From an uncultured Roseiflexaceae bacterium (GTDB lineage Bacteria; Chloroflexota; Chloroflexia; Chloroflexales; Roseiflexaceae), in NCBI GenBank assembly GCA_937974195.1, contig CALJIC010000011.1, forward strand, positions 12,316 to 76,315: 64,000 bases of DNA. Reading direction: 5' to 3'. The position numbers and the translations under genes are program-made. The notes under the pieces are model-generated. The model had not been told where the DNA came from, did no database searches, and saw nothing but the letters and a program-made list of their open reading frames with translations. Shown piece by piece: positions 32,002 to 41,218 of the stretch (the stretch's first letter is position 1; every line of letters starts with the position of its first letter).

Positions 32002-32928
32002 CTAGCCGCGCGCGGCCTCGAGCGCCACATCGAGCGCCACAACCGCGCCGGCGCGCACGAGGTAGAGGCGGATGCGCCTGGCGTCCGCGCGGGCGGCGAG
32101 CGCGTCGCGCAGGGCGCCGGGGCTCTCCACCGCCTCGCCGGCCACGTCCAGGATCAGGTCGCCCACCAGCAGCCCGGCGCGCGCGGCCGCGCTGTCCGGC
32201 TCGACGCCGACCACCAGCAGCCCGGCGGTCCGGTCGGACCACGCCCCGGCGGCCGCGGCGGCCGGCAGCTCCACCTGCTGGACCTGCACGCCGAGCACGG
32301 CGCGCGGCCCCTGCGGGCGCTCGCGTATCTCGGCGGCCCAGGCGCTCGCGACGTGGCTCGGGATCGCCACCGCCAGGTCCCCGCCGAAGATCATCGCGTT
32401 GATGCCGACCACCTCGCCGCGGGCGTTGAGCAGCGGCCCGCCCGAGTTGCCCGGCGCGAGCCGCACGTCGGAGCGGATGTAGGGCGCCGTGCGCTCGCCG
32501 CCGCGCACCGGCACCTCGCCGACGGCGCTCACGATGCCGGCGGTGACGACCCACGGCTGGCCCCACGGGTGGCCGACGGCGAAGACGAGCTCGCCGACCC
32601 GCAGCTCGCGGGAGTCGGCCGCGGATGCTGCCGGGAGCCCCTCGGCCGGCACGCTGAGCAGCGCCAGGTCGAGCTCCGGGTTGCGCGCCACGAGCGCCGC
32701 CTCCATGCTCCGGCCGTCGGTCAGGCCGACGCTGATCCGGCCGCCGGCGTGGGCGACGACGTGGTCGTTGGTCAGGATGGCGCCGTCCGCGCGCCAGATC
32801 ACGCCGGTGCCGTTGCCGCGGCCGCCGCTCTGGATCTGGACGACGCTCGGCCGCACGCGGTCCACCAGCGCGCTGATGAGCGGTGAGACGTCGCTGTGGG
32901 CGCCGGGCGGCGCGTAGATGAGTGTCAT
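32002..32928 (-). CDS. HtrA/DegP-type trypsin-like protease with PDZ domain, cytoplasmic
   Basis: A 308-residue S1C serine protease. The catalytic triad is His56 (LTNDHVV), Asp87 (PELDLALL) and Ser162 (APGNSGGPLL). A PDZ domain occupies about 205-300 (LLVVGVEPDSAAARAGLLVGDLIL). There is no signal peptide or transmembrane anchor, unlike periplasmic DegP, so it should act in the cytoplasm unless exported by another route. A TATACT lies directly before the ATG. A second paralogue follows upstream on the same strand, separated by 224 nt. Confidence 0.85.
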   Translation of the reverse strand: MTLIYAPPGAHSDVSPLISALVDRVRPSVVQIQSGGRGNGTGVIWRADGAILTNDHVVAHAGGRISVGLTDGRSMEAALVARNPELDLALLSVPAEGLPAASAADSRELRVGELVFAVGHPWGQPWVVTAGIVSAVGEVPVRGGERTAPYIRSDVRLAPGNSGGPLLNARGEVVGINAMIFGGDLAVAIPSHVASAWAAEIRERPQGPRAVLGVQVQQVELPAAAAAGAWSDRTAGLLVVGVEPDSAAARAGLLVGDLILDVAGEAVESPGALRDALAARADARRIRLYLVRAGAVVALDVALEAARG

Positions 32929-33152
32929 GAGTATACTCTCTCTTCCGCCGATCTGCGGCGGGATGCTATGGTCCTGTGCGCCCTCTGCTCGCGTGGGCCC
33001 GAGGGCGCCCTGGCCCCGCCGGCGCGCCCGCTGGTTGGAGTCGCGGGCGGGGCCTCGGCTGGCACGGCGCAGCGCTGAGCGGGAACGCGCCGCGGCCGCC
33101 GCCTGCGCCTCTTTCCGCAGGAGAAGAGCGGCGCTCGGGCGAGCAGGCGGCG

Positions 33153-34064
33153 CTACGTCCGCTGGCCGATGGTGAGCGTGAGCGTCGTGAGCTGGCCGCC
33201 GCGCAGCACCTCGACCGGCACCGCCCGGCCGACGCGATCGCCGGTGAGCAGCGCCTGGAGCTCGCCGGTGTCGGTGACCGGCTGCCCGTCCAGCCCGACG
33301 AGGATGTCGCCGAGGAGCAGGCCGCCCTGCGCCGCCGGGCTGCCCGGCTCGACGCGCATGATCAGCAGGCCGCTCTCCTGGCTGCGGCCGGCGCGCTGCC
33401 CCTCTGGGATGGCGACCGGCTGGCTGCTGATGCCCAGGAAGCCGCGCTTGACGTGCCCCTGCTGGGCGAGCGTCTCGGCGGTGCTCCAGGCGGCCGGCGC
33501 GGGCACCGCGAGCGCCACGCCGCTTATCAGGCCGGTGGTCAGCACGCCGACCACCGCGCCGGACGAGTCGATCAGCGGGCCGCCTGAGAAGCCGGGGTAG
33601 GGGGTCGCGTCGGTCTGGATGACCTGCTCGACGACGCCGCCGCGCGGGGTGCGCAGCGGGCCGCCGACGGCGCTCACGATCCCGAGGCTGGCCATCGGGC
33701 CGCTGGGCGAGGGCCGGCCGACCGCCAGGATGATCTGGCCGACGCGGGCGCCCTCGGACGCGCGCGTGGCCGGCTCCAGGTTCAGGTCGGCCACCTTGAG
33801 CAGCGCCAGGTCGCTGGCTGGGTCGCGCCCGGCGAACTGCGCCGCGAGCGTGCGGCCGTCGTCGGTCTGGATGGTCAGGTCCTCCTCGCGCTCGAGCACG
33901 TGGTCGGCGGTGAGGACCTGGCCGGGGGCGACGACGACGCCGCTGGCGGGGTGGCGCTGGCGGCCGTTGACGAGCACGATCGCCTTGCGGGCGCGGTCCA
34001 CGGCGTCGGCGAGCTGGCTGGAGAGGGCGCCGAGCGGGTCGGCGGGGGGGATGGGGCTAGTCAT
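33153..34064 (-). CDS. HtrA-type serine protease with PDZ domain, cytoplasmic paralogue
   Basis: A 303-residue S1C protease paralogous to the next gene. The triad is His55 (LTADHVL), Asp85 (ASDLALLK) and Ser160 (YPGFSGGPLI). The PDZ domain spans about 200-295 (LLIMRVEPGSPAAQGGLLLGDILV). Again no signal peptide is present; the N terminus begins in a short helix. The ATG at 34064 has AAGGAG 8 nt upstream and is preferred to an ATG ten codons earlier. The leader carries CCACGGAGGTCACGGAGG, similar to sequence near 12.64 kb. Confidence 0.85.
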   Translation of the reverse strand: MTSPIPPADPLGALSSQLADAVDRARKAIVLVNGRQRHPASGVVVAPGQVLTADHVLEREEDLTIQTDDGRTLAAQFAGRDPASDLALLKVADLNLEPATRASEGARVGQIILAVGRPSPSGPMASLGIVSAVGGPLRTPRGGVVEQVIQTDATPYPGFSGGPLIDSSGAVVGVLTTGLISGVALAVPAPAAWSTAETLAQQGHVKRGFLGISSQPVAIPEGQRAGRSQESGLLIMRVEPGSPAAQGGLLLGDILVGLDGQPVTDTGELQALLTGDRVGRAVPVEVLRGGQLTTLTLTIGQRT

Positions 34065-34209
34065 CGGGTTGCTCCTTCTGTCCACGGAGGTCACGGAGGG
34101 TGTTCCGCGCCCCGGCGGCTTTGTGGGGGCAGTATATGCCTCGCGGGGGCGCGCCGCATCAGACGGACCGGCGGGGGCGCACCTGGAAAAACGGGCAGGT
34201 GGGCTTTGC

Positions 34210-34215
34210 TATAAT
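34210..34215 (+). promoter_or_regulatory. -10 box of the esterase gene
   Basis: TATAAT preceded by TTTGC, 48 nt before the ATG of the esterase. The -35 match is poor. Confidence 0.45.
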
Positions 34216-34263
34216 GCGCCCTCGACGATCGCCTTCGTTCTCCATGCGGAAAGGAAGCTCGCG

Positions 34264-35235
34264 ATGGCCTTCTTCGACATGCCGCTCGAGCAGCTGCGCA
34301 GCTACGCGCCGCCGCGCGAGGAGCCCGCCGACTTCGACGCCTTCTGGGAGGCGACGCTGCGCGAGGCCGCGGCCCGGCCGCTCGAGGCGCGCTTCGAGCC
34401 CTACGACGCCGGCCTGCGCACCGTCGAGACCTACGATGTGACCTTCGCCGGGTACGGCGGGCAGCCGATCAAGGGCTGGCTGCTGCTGCCGCGCCAGCGC
34501 CAGGGCCGCCTGCCGTGCGTGGTGGAGTTCATCGGCTACGGCGGCGGGCGCGGCTTCCCGACCGACTGGCTGCTGTGGAGCAGCGCCGGCTACGCCCACC
34601 TGGTGATGGATACCCGCGGCCAGGGCAGCGCCTGGTCGCCGGGCGCCACGCCCGACCCGGAGCCGGACGGCAGCAACCCGCACTTCCCCGGCTTCATGAC
34701 CCGCGGCGTGCTGAACCCGGCCACCTACTACTACCGGCGCGTCTTCACCGACGGCGTGCGCGCCGTTGAGGCGGCCCGCAGCCACCCGGCGGTGGACCCG
34801 GAGCGCATCGCGGTGACCGGCGGCAGCCAGGGCGGCGGGATCAGCATCGCGGTGGCGGCGCTCGCCCCGCAGATCGCCGCGGCCATGCCGGACGTGCCGT
34901 TCCTGTGCCACTACCGCCGCGCGACTGAGATCACCGCCGCGCACCCCTACGAGGAGATCGCGCGCTTCTGCCAGATCCACCGCGATAAGGTGGACCAGGT
35001 GTTCCAGACCCTCAGCTACTTCGACGGCGTGAACATGGCGGTGCGGGCGCAGGCGCGGGCGCTGTTCTCGGTGGCGCTGATGGATGAGATCTGCCCGCCC
35101 TCGACGGTCTTCGCGGCCTACAACCACTGGGCCGGCCCGAAGGACATCCGGGTGTACCGCTACAACCACCACGAGGGCGGCGCCACCTACCAGACGCAGG
35201 AGAAGGTGCGCTTCCTGCGCAGCCTGTGGGGCTGA
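34264..35235 (+). CDS. acetyl xylan esterase / cephalosporin-C deacetylase family hydrolase
   Basis: A 323-residue AXE1-family (CE7) alpha/beta hydrolase that deacetylates xylo-oligosaccharides and other small acetylated substrates. The oxyanion region is in EFIGYGGGRG, the nucleophile elbow GGSQGG has Ser188, the acid is Asp274 (ALMDEICPP) and the histidine is His302 or 303 (YNHHEGG). The RGQG of DTRGQGSAWS is typical of CE7. No signal peptide, consistent with intracellular CE7 enzymes. AAGGA precedes the ATG. Confidence 0.92.
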   Translation: MAFFDMPLEQLRSYAPPREEPADFDAFWEATLREAAARPLEARFEPYDAGLRTVETYDVTFAGYGGQPIKGWLLLPRQRQGRLPCVVEFIGYGGGRGFPTDWLLWSSAGYAHLVMDTRGQGSAWSPGATPDPEPDGSNPHFPGFMTRGVLNPATYYYRRVFTDGVRAVEAARSHPAVDPERIAVTGGSQGGGISIAVAALAPQIAAAMPDVPFLCHYRRATEITAAHPYEEIARFCQIHRDKVDQVFQTLSYFDGVNMAVRAQARALFSVALMDEICPPSTVFAAYNHWAGPKDIRVYRYNHHEGGATYQTQEKVRFLRSLWG

Positions 35236-35265
35236 TGCGGGCCAGGGGCCGGCGGCCCCACGTGC

Positions 35266-35271
35266 TATAAT
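35266..35271 (+). promoter_or_regulatory. -10 box between two perfect palindromes
   Basis: TATAAT with GTGC before it. It sits between GGGGCCG/CGGCCCC (35245-35259) and the 12-bp hairpin at 35276-35308. Transcription from here would place the hairpin at the very 5' end of the RNA. Confidence 0.5.
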
Positions 35272-35275
35272 CGCC

Positions 35276-35308
35276 GCAGGAGGCCGCGCAGCCGCAGCGG
35301 CCTCCTGC
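35276..35308 (+). other. perfect 12-bp hairpin at the start of a 240-nt leader
   Basis: GCAGGAGGCCGC (35276-35287) and GCGGCCTCCTGC (35297-35308) with a 9-nt loop. The region to 35509 has further GC-rich complementary segments (GCGGCCGGTG-like and CCGGCGCCGG) but no T-run after any stem, so it looks like a structured leader or small RNA rather than a terminator. Confidence 0.5.
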
Positions 35309-35509
35309 GAACGCCCGTCGCTCGTCGGCAGCCGCCGGCTCCGGAGGTCGCTCTCGCGTTAGCTTCGCGAAACAGCGCCGGCCGCCGCTCGACCGCTTTC
35401 CCGGAGCCCCGCTCTGCCCGTCCAGCGTGTCGAACACCGGCCGGCGCGCCCGCCCGGAGCGTGGCCGCCGCTCCGGCGCCGGAGCAACGCCGGCATCCTT
35501 CAGCCTGAT

Positions 35510-36409
35510 ATGTTCCCTGTGCGCCGCACCCTCAACCTCGCGGAAGCCGCCGCCCGCCCGGCCGCGGCCGCCGACCACGGCCGGATCTCGCGGCTGCTCG
35601 CGAGCGCCCGGCACAGCTTCCTGGCGGTGCCCTCGGCGGAGCTGGGGCGCCTCATCGCCTCCGAGCCGGGGGCGCTGCTCGTCTCGGGCGACGCCGTGTG
35701 GGCCGCGGCGATCGCCGAGCGCACGGCCCCGACGGTCGCGTGGCTGCGCGCCCTGGCCCTCGCCGACGGGCTGCCGCAGCAGGAGGGGCTGGACGCGCTG
35801 CTCGCGGCCTACCACGGCCGCCTGCGCGAGGCCGGCGTCGGGCGCGCCTTCTACGCCGGCTACGCCAGCGACGTCTGGCTGCGCGTCGCCCTCGCCGCCC
35901 GCGGCTACGTCCGCCACACCGAGGTCGTGAGCTACGAGAAGGTGCGCATGGACATCCCGGCGCCCGGCAGCCGCGAGGTCCTCGTCCGCCGCGCCGCGCC
36001 GCCCGACCTGGCCGCGGTGCTCGCCGTGGACCACAGCGCGTTCGCCGAGCAGTGGCACAAGGACCAGCACGCCCTCGGCCCGGCGATCGGCAGCTCGCCG
36101 TGCTTCCTGGTCGCCGAGCGGCCGGGGGCTGGCCCGGGCGGCTCCGGCGTCGTGGGCTACGCCTTCGTCACCAGCCACTTCGAGGGACGCCTGGTGCACC
36201 TGGTGCGCATCGCGGTGCTGCCCGCCTTCCAAGGGCAGGGGGTGGGCGTGCGGCTGCTCGCCGAGGTCGTGGCCTACGCCAGGGGCGCCGGCGCCCACAC
36301 GCTCACCCTCAACACGCAGGAGGACAACCTGGCGGCGCGCCGCCTGTACGAGTGGTTCGGCTTCCGGCAGGCCGGCGAGCGGCAGACGGTGATGGAGTTC
36401 GCGCTGTAG
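35510..36409 (+). CDS. tandem GNAT-domain acetyltransferase
   Basis: A 299-residue protein. The C-terminal half (about 155-299) is a well-preserved GNAT domain, with RIAVLPAFQGQGVGVRLLAEVV as the acetyl-CoA motif and LNTQEDNLAARRLYEWFGF as the ending. The N-terminal half (about 20-145) has GNAT-like spacing but lacks the Q/RxxGxG/A loop and is probably degenerate. The substrate is unknown. No SD precedes the ATG. A 240-nt GC-rich leader with strong hairpins separates it from its -10 box. Confidence 0.75.
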   Translation: MFPVRRTLNLAEAAARPAAAADHGRISRLLASARHSFLAVPSAELGRLIASEPGALLVSGDAVWAAAIAERTAPTVAWLRALALADGLPQQEGLDALLAAYHGRLREAGVGRAFYAGYASDVWLRVALAARGYVRHTEVVSYEKVRMDIPAPGSREVLVRRAAPPDLAAVLAVDHSAFAEQWHKDQHALGPAIGSSPCFLVAERPGAGPGGSGVVGYAFVTSHFEGRLVHLVRIAVLPAFQGQGVGVRLLAEVVAYARGAGAHTLTLNTQEDNLAARRLYEWFGFRQAGERQTVMEFAL

Positions 36410-36542
36410 CGGCGGCGCCCTCTTCTTCAGACGCGCGCTCGGGCGCTGTGGCTGCGGCGCTGGCTAGGGGCTCAGGTGCCGGCGACCCCGGCGGGACGCG
36501 GCGCACGCGCCGGAGGGCATCAGGGCACGGCGGACGCCGCTG

Positions 36543-36551
36543 TGGTATACT
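36543..36551 (+). promoter_or_regulatory. extended -10 promoter of moxR
   Basis: TGGTATACT is an extended -10. An ATG follows 8 nt after the box. Confidence 0.55.
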
Positions 36552-36609
36552 GACCGCAGATGGCCGCCCGGCAAGCCCCGACCGCGAAGTCTGAGAGTTT
36601 AGAGGACCG

Positions 36610-37587
<978 letters not shown>

Positions 37588-37599
37588 CAGCGCCTGTTG

Positions 37600-37715
37600 G
37601 GGCGCCTCTCCGTGCGGGCGGCCGCACGCCTGCGCTGTGGTGCGAGGAGGCGCTGCCTCCCGCGAACGGTTACTTCCACCGCTCTGCGGCGGTTGCCGCT
37701 GCAGGGCGGCGCGTG
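37600..37715. repeat. composite intergenic repeat copy
   Basis: Module A: GGAGGC (37646-37651), loop GCT, GCCTCC (37655-37660), then CGCGAACGGTTACTTCCA. Module B: CCGCTCTGCGGC opposite GCCGCTGCAGGGCGG around 37679-37709. Confidence 0.6.
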
Positions 37716-37722
37716 ACGACTC

Positions 37723-39489
37723 ATGTATATTCCACAATCGCCATATCTCCAGCTGCTCGAAGACCGGATCAAGATCGAGAACATCCCCTTCAGCGATCGC
37801 GGCTCGCGCCTGCTGGTCTACGCCTCCCGGGGCTCCCCACCCTGCCTGTACCTCAAGCTCGCCGAACGTCTCACCGCACTCACCCCCGGCCTCTCCGTCT
37901 ACCGCAACCGCCCGCCCTTCATCCAGAACCTGTGCCTCGTCGACGCAGAGGGCCGCCCGCTCGACTTCACCTGGACCACCTACCCGCACGCAATCGTCTT
38001 CCAGACCGTCGTCGGCGAGTTCGTGCTCACCTTCCAGGACGAGCGCACCCTCAGCTTCGGCGTGCCGGCGTCCACCCCGTGCGGCATCAGCTTCAGGATC
38101 CTCCCCGAGCTGGCCCGGCCGGACAGCATCGGCGGCGAGTTCAAGTCCGTCCGCAACTGCGCCTACTCCACCAACGGCTCGGTCGTGCTCAACCGCGTCG
38201 ATGACGTCGGCTCCGGCTACGACGTGACCGTGGTCGTCGAGGGCGACGCCGACACGGCGATCACCGTCCACGTCCAGGGCGGGCTGGACCTCAACCGCAC
38301 CGTGCAGCCGTTCCGCCGCACCCTGGAGATCGCCGAGCAGCGCTGGCACACCTGGTTCAGCCGCGTCCCGGAGGTGGCCGAGCCGTACCGCAGCCAGTAC
38401 TACTACGCCTGGTGGGTGATGGGCAACAACATCCTCTCGCCCTACGGCCTCTTCCGCCGCGAGAGCGTCGCGCCCTCCAAGGCCCACTACGTCGGCGCCT
38501 GGCAGTGGGACAACTACTTCCACGCGCTCGCCTTCCGCTACACCGACGCGGCCCTGGCGCACGACCAGATCCGCTTCATGATCGACCACCAGCTGCCGGA
38601 CGGCATGATCCCGGACGCGGTCTACGACGAGGGCGCCATCACCCACCTCGAGGTGCCGGTGGCCGCGGCCGTCACCAAGCCGCCGATCATCGCCTGGGTG
38701 GCCATGCACGTCTACGACGTCACCAACGACGAGAGCCTGCTGCGCGAGATCTACGAGCCGGTGGTGCGCTGGAACTCCTGGTGGTTCGGCCTGAACGACG
38801 ACGACTCGGACGGGATCGTGCAGTACAGCCACCCCTTCTCCTCCGGCCTGGACGACAGCCCGCTGTGGGACGCGGGCATGCCGGTCGAGGCGGTGGACCT
38901 CAACACCTACCTCTGCATCCAGATGGAGGCGCTCGGCAGGATGGCGCGCGTGCTCGGGCGCCCGCGCGAGGACGAGATGTGGCAGCGCAAGGCGCGCGCG
39001 CTCGCCGCCCGCATGAAGGACCACTTCTACGACCCCGAGGCCGGCCTGTTCTGGAGCCAGCTCGACCACAAGCCCATCCGCGTGCTGACGCCGTTCAGCC
39101 TCTACCCGCTCTGGACGGGCCAGATGCCGCCCGAGATCAACGAGCGGCTGGTGCAGCACCTGAAGGACCCGCGCCAGTTCTGGCGCGCGCACCCGATCCC
39201 GACCGTCGCGGCCTGCGACCCGCAGTACAACCCGCAGCAGATGTGGCGCGGCCCGGTGTGGATCAACATCAACTATATCTTCGTCGAGGCGCTCGCCCGC
39301 GCCGGCTACCGCGAGCTGGCCCGCGAGCTGGCCGAGCGCACGCTGCGCCTGGTGATGGGCCAGAACGACATCTACGAGTACTACAACGCCGACACTGGCG
39401 AGGCGCCCCCGAAGGCCGCCCCGATGTTCGGCTGGTCGGCCTCCTGCTTCATCGATCTCGCCATCCGCATGAGCCGGAACGAGATCTGA
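37723..39489 (+). CDS. GH63-like (alpha/alpha)6-barrel glycosidase, possible glucosylglycerate-type hydrolase
   Basis: A 588-residue soluble protein. Residues 1-215 form a beta-sandwich. Residues about 220-585 are an (alpha/alpha)6 barrel with GH63/MGH1-like signatures: GAWQWDNYFHALAF (258-271), SSGLDDSPLWDAG (373-385), MWRGPVWININYIF, and YYNADTGE...MFGWSA near the end. GH63 members include mannosylglycerate and glucosylglycerate hydrolases and trimming glucosidases. The GpgS fusion gene 1.7 kb downstream supports a glucosylglycerate-related role, but specificity is inferred. No SD precedes the ATG. Confidence 0.75.
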   Translation: MYIPQSPYLQLLEDRIKIENIPFSDRGSRLLVYASRGSPPCLYLKLAERLTALTPGLSVYRNRPPFIQNLCLVDAEGRPLDFTWTTYPHAIVFQTVVGEFVLTFQDERTLSFGVPASTPCGISFRILPELARPDSIGGEFKSVRNCAYSTNGSVVLNRVDDVGSGYDVTVVVEGDADTAITVHVQGGLDLNRTVQPFRRTLEIAEQRWHTWFSRVPEVAEPYRSQYYYAWWVMGNNILSPYGLFRRESVAPSKAHYVGAWQWDNYFHALAFRYTDAALAHDQIRFMIDHQLPDGMIPDAVYDEGAITHLEVPVAAAVTKPPIIAWVAMHVYDVTNDESLLREIYEPVVRWNSWWFGLNDDDSDGIVQYSHPFSSGLDDSPLWDAGMPVEAVDLNTYLCIQMEALGRMARVLGRPREDEMWQRKARALAARMKDHFYDPEAGLFWSQLDHKPIRVLTPFSLYPLWTGQMPPEINERLVQHLKDPRQFWRAHPIPTVAACDPQYNPQQMWRGPVWININYIFVEALARAGYRELARELAERTLRLVMGQNDIYEYYNADTGEAPPKAAPMFGWSASCFIDLAIRMSRNEI

Positions 39490-39859
39490 GCGCCGCTGGC
39501 ACAGACTGTGCGACCTCCAGAGGGTGCCACAGGCCGCGCCCCTCACTCCCGCATGGGGCGCCGGGGTGCGGGGGCGTGCCACATGAGGTACAATGAGGGT
39601 GCCAAGCACAGGCGCCGAAAGAATAACAAGGAAGCGGTCAACCGCCTCGCCTTGCTTCTCGCCGCCGTCCACCAGATGGCTACGATGACGTAGGCCCCTC
39701 ACTCACGACGTACGCGGTGGATTTGGTCCCGCGCCCAATGCGATGGGGCGCGGGGAGGCTTCGTCTCCCCCAACATCCCTCTGGCGAGGAGCCTGCGCAC
39801 CAGGCTCGTTGGCGCGGCTTGTCGTTCCTGAAACCTACTGACGTGCATAGGAGCCGGTC
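39490..39859. other. 370-nt intergenic region
   Basis: Contains a TACAAT box (39589-39594), a perfect 9-bp stem CCCGCGCCC/GGGCGCGGG (39728-39736 with 39746-39754), a GGGGAG/CTCCCC stem of the module-A type, and no convincing gene. Confidence 0.5.
39700..39800. repeat. composite intergenic repeat, module A copy
   Basis: GGGGAG (39752-39757), loop GCTTCGT, CTCCCC (39765-39770), then CAACATCCCTC. It matches the A-module outline; module B is absent. Confidence 0.5.
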
Positions 39860-41131
39860 GTGACACGAACGATTGCTATCCTCCACTACGCCGGCCCGCC
39901 CACCGTTGGCGGCGTCGAGGCAACCATGGCCGCCCACGCCCGCGTGATGGCCGAGGACGGCCACCACGTGCGCCTGGTCGTCGGCCGCGGCGGCCCGACG
40001 CCGGGCGCCGAGGTGCTCGTTGTGCCCGAGCTCGGCTCGCGCGGCCCAGAGATCGAGGAGGTGTCCGCCGAGCTCGCGGCGGGGCACGCCGGCCCGGCCT
40101 TCGAGGCCCTCACGGCCCGCATCACCGAGCTGCTTGCGCCGGCCCTCGCTGGCTGCGATGTCGTCCTGGTGCACAACGTCCTGACGCTGCACAAGAACCT
40201 GGCGCTCACCGCCGCCCTGCACCGCCTGCACAGCGCCGGCCTCGCGCCGCACATCGTCGCCTGGTGCCACGACTTCGCCTGGCTGGACCCGCTCTACACC
40301 CCCGAGCTGCACGAAGGCTACCCCTGGAAGCTGCTGCGCACCCCCTGGCCCGGCGCGCGCTACGTCGTGGTCTCCGAGGACCGCCGCTCCATGCTGGCCG
40401 GCCTGCTGGGCCTGCCGCCCGAGCAGATCGTCGTCGTCACGCCCGGCGTGGACCTCGCCGCGTTCCTCAAGCTCGAGCCCGACACGCTCGCGCTGGCCCG
40501 CCGGCTCGACCTGCTGGAGGCCGACCCGCTGCTGCTGCTGCCGGCGCGCGTCACCCGCCGCAAGAACATCGAGCTGGCGATCGCCATCACCGGCGCGCTG
40601 CGCGCGCAGCGCCAGGCCGAAGGATGCGCCTCGCCGCGGCTGGTCGTCACCGGCCCGCCCGGCCCGCACAACCCGGCCAACGCCGCCTACCTCGAGCAGC
40701 TCAAGGAGCTGCGGCGCGCCACCGGGGACGAGCGCTCGGTCGTCTTCCTCTACGAGGCCTACACCGACGCCGAGGGCCAGCCGCGCCCGGTCTCGGACGC
40801 GATGCTCGCCGACCTGTTCAAGCTCGCGGATGGGCTGCTCTTCCCGAGCCGCTACGAGGGCTTCGGCATCCCGATCCTCGAGGCCGCCCTCGCAGGCATC
40901 CCGATCTTCTGCAGCGATATCCCGCCCTTTCGCGATACCGCCGGCGACGCCGCGCTGCGCTTCGACCTCGAGGCGCCGCCCGAGCAGATCGCCGCGCGTA
41001 TCGCCGCGGCCCTCCAGGAGGACCGCCGCGCGGCGCTGCGCCGCCAGGTGCGGACCCAGTACACCTGGGAAGCAATCTACCGCCGCGATATTGTCCCGCT
41101 GCTCCAAGAGGAGCGCTCTCCCGCCGTCTGA
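39860..41131 (+). CDS. GT4-family glycosyltransferase
   Basis: A 423-residue GT-B fold glycosyltransferase. The N-terminal GPPTVGGVEATM loop, the LLLPARVTRRKNIELAI linker and the E(x7)E motif in PSRYEGFGIPILEAALAG (about 335-352) are typical of retaining GT4 enzymes. Donor and acceptor are unknown. Position between the glycosidase and usp-gpgS suggests extension or alternative glycosylation of a glycerate-based solute, or an unrelated glycan. Translation starts at GTG 39860 with AGGAG 7 nt upstream. Confidence 0.87.
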   Translation: MTRTIAILHYAGPPTVGGVEATMAAHARVMAEDGHHVRLVVGRGGPTPGAEVLVVPELGSRGPEIEEVSAELAAGHAGPAFEALTARITELLAPALAGCDVVLVHNVLTLHKNLALTAALHRLHSAGLAPHIVAWCHDFAWLDPLYTPELHEGYPWKLLRTPWPGARYVVVSEDRRSMLAGLLGLPPEQIVVVTPGVDLAAFLKLEPDTLALARRLDLLEADPLLLLPARVTRRKNIELAIAITGALRAQRQAEGCASPRLVVTGPPGPHNPANAAYLEQLKELRRATGDERSVVFLYEAYTDAEGQPRPVSDAMLADLFKLADGLLFPSRYEGFGIPILEAALAGIPIFCSDIPPFRDTAGDAALRFDLEAPPEQIAARIAAALQEDRRAALRRQVRTQYTWEAIYRRDIVPLLQEERSPAV

Positions 41132-41218
41132 ATGACGAAGGGCTGTGGGTGGTCGACGACGCCGTCACCAGTGGGCCATGCACGTCCGTCGTCTGTCGCC
41201 TGAAAGGAGAGGTGAAGT

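Noticed and set aside
35272..35509. RNase P RNA, SRP RNA or tmRNA in the 35.3-kb leader
   Set aside because: None of the conserved core sequences I know for these RNAs is present.
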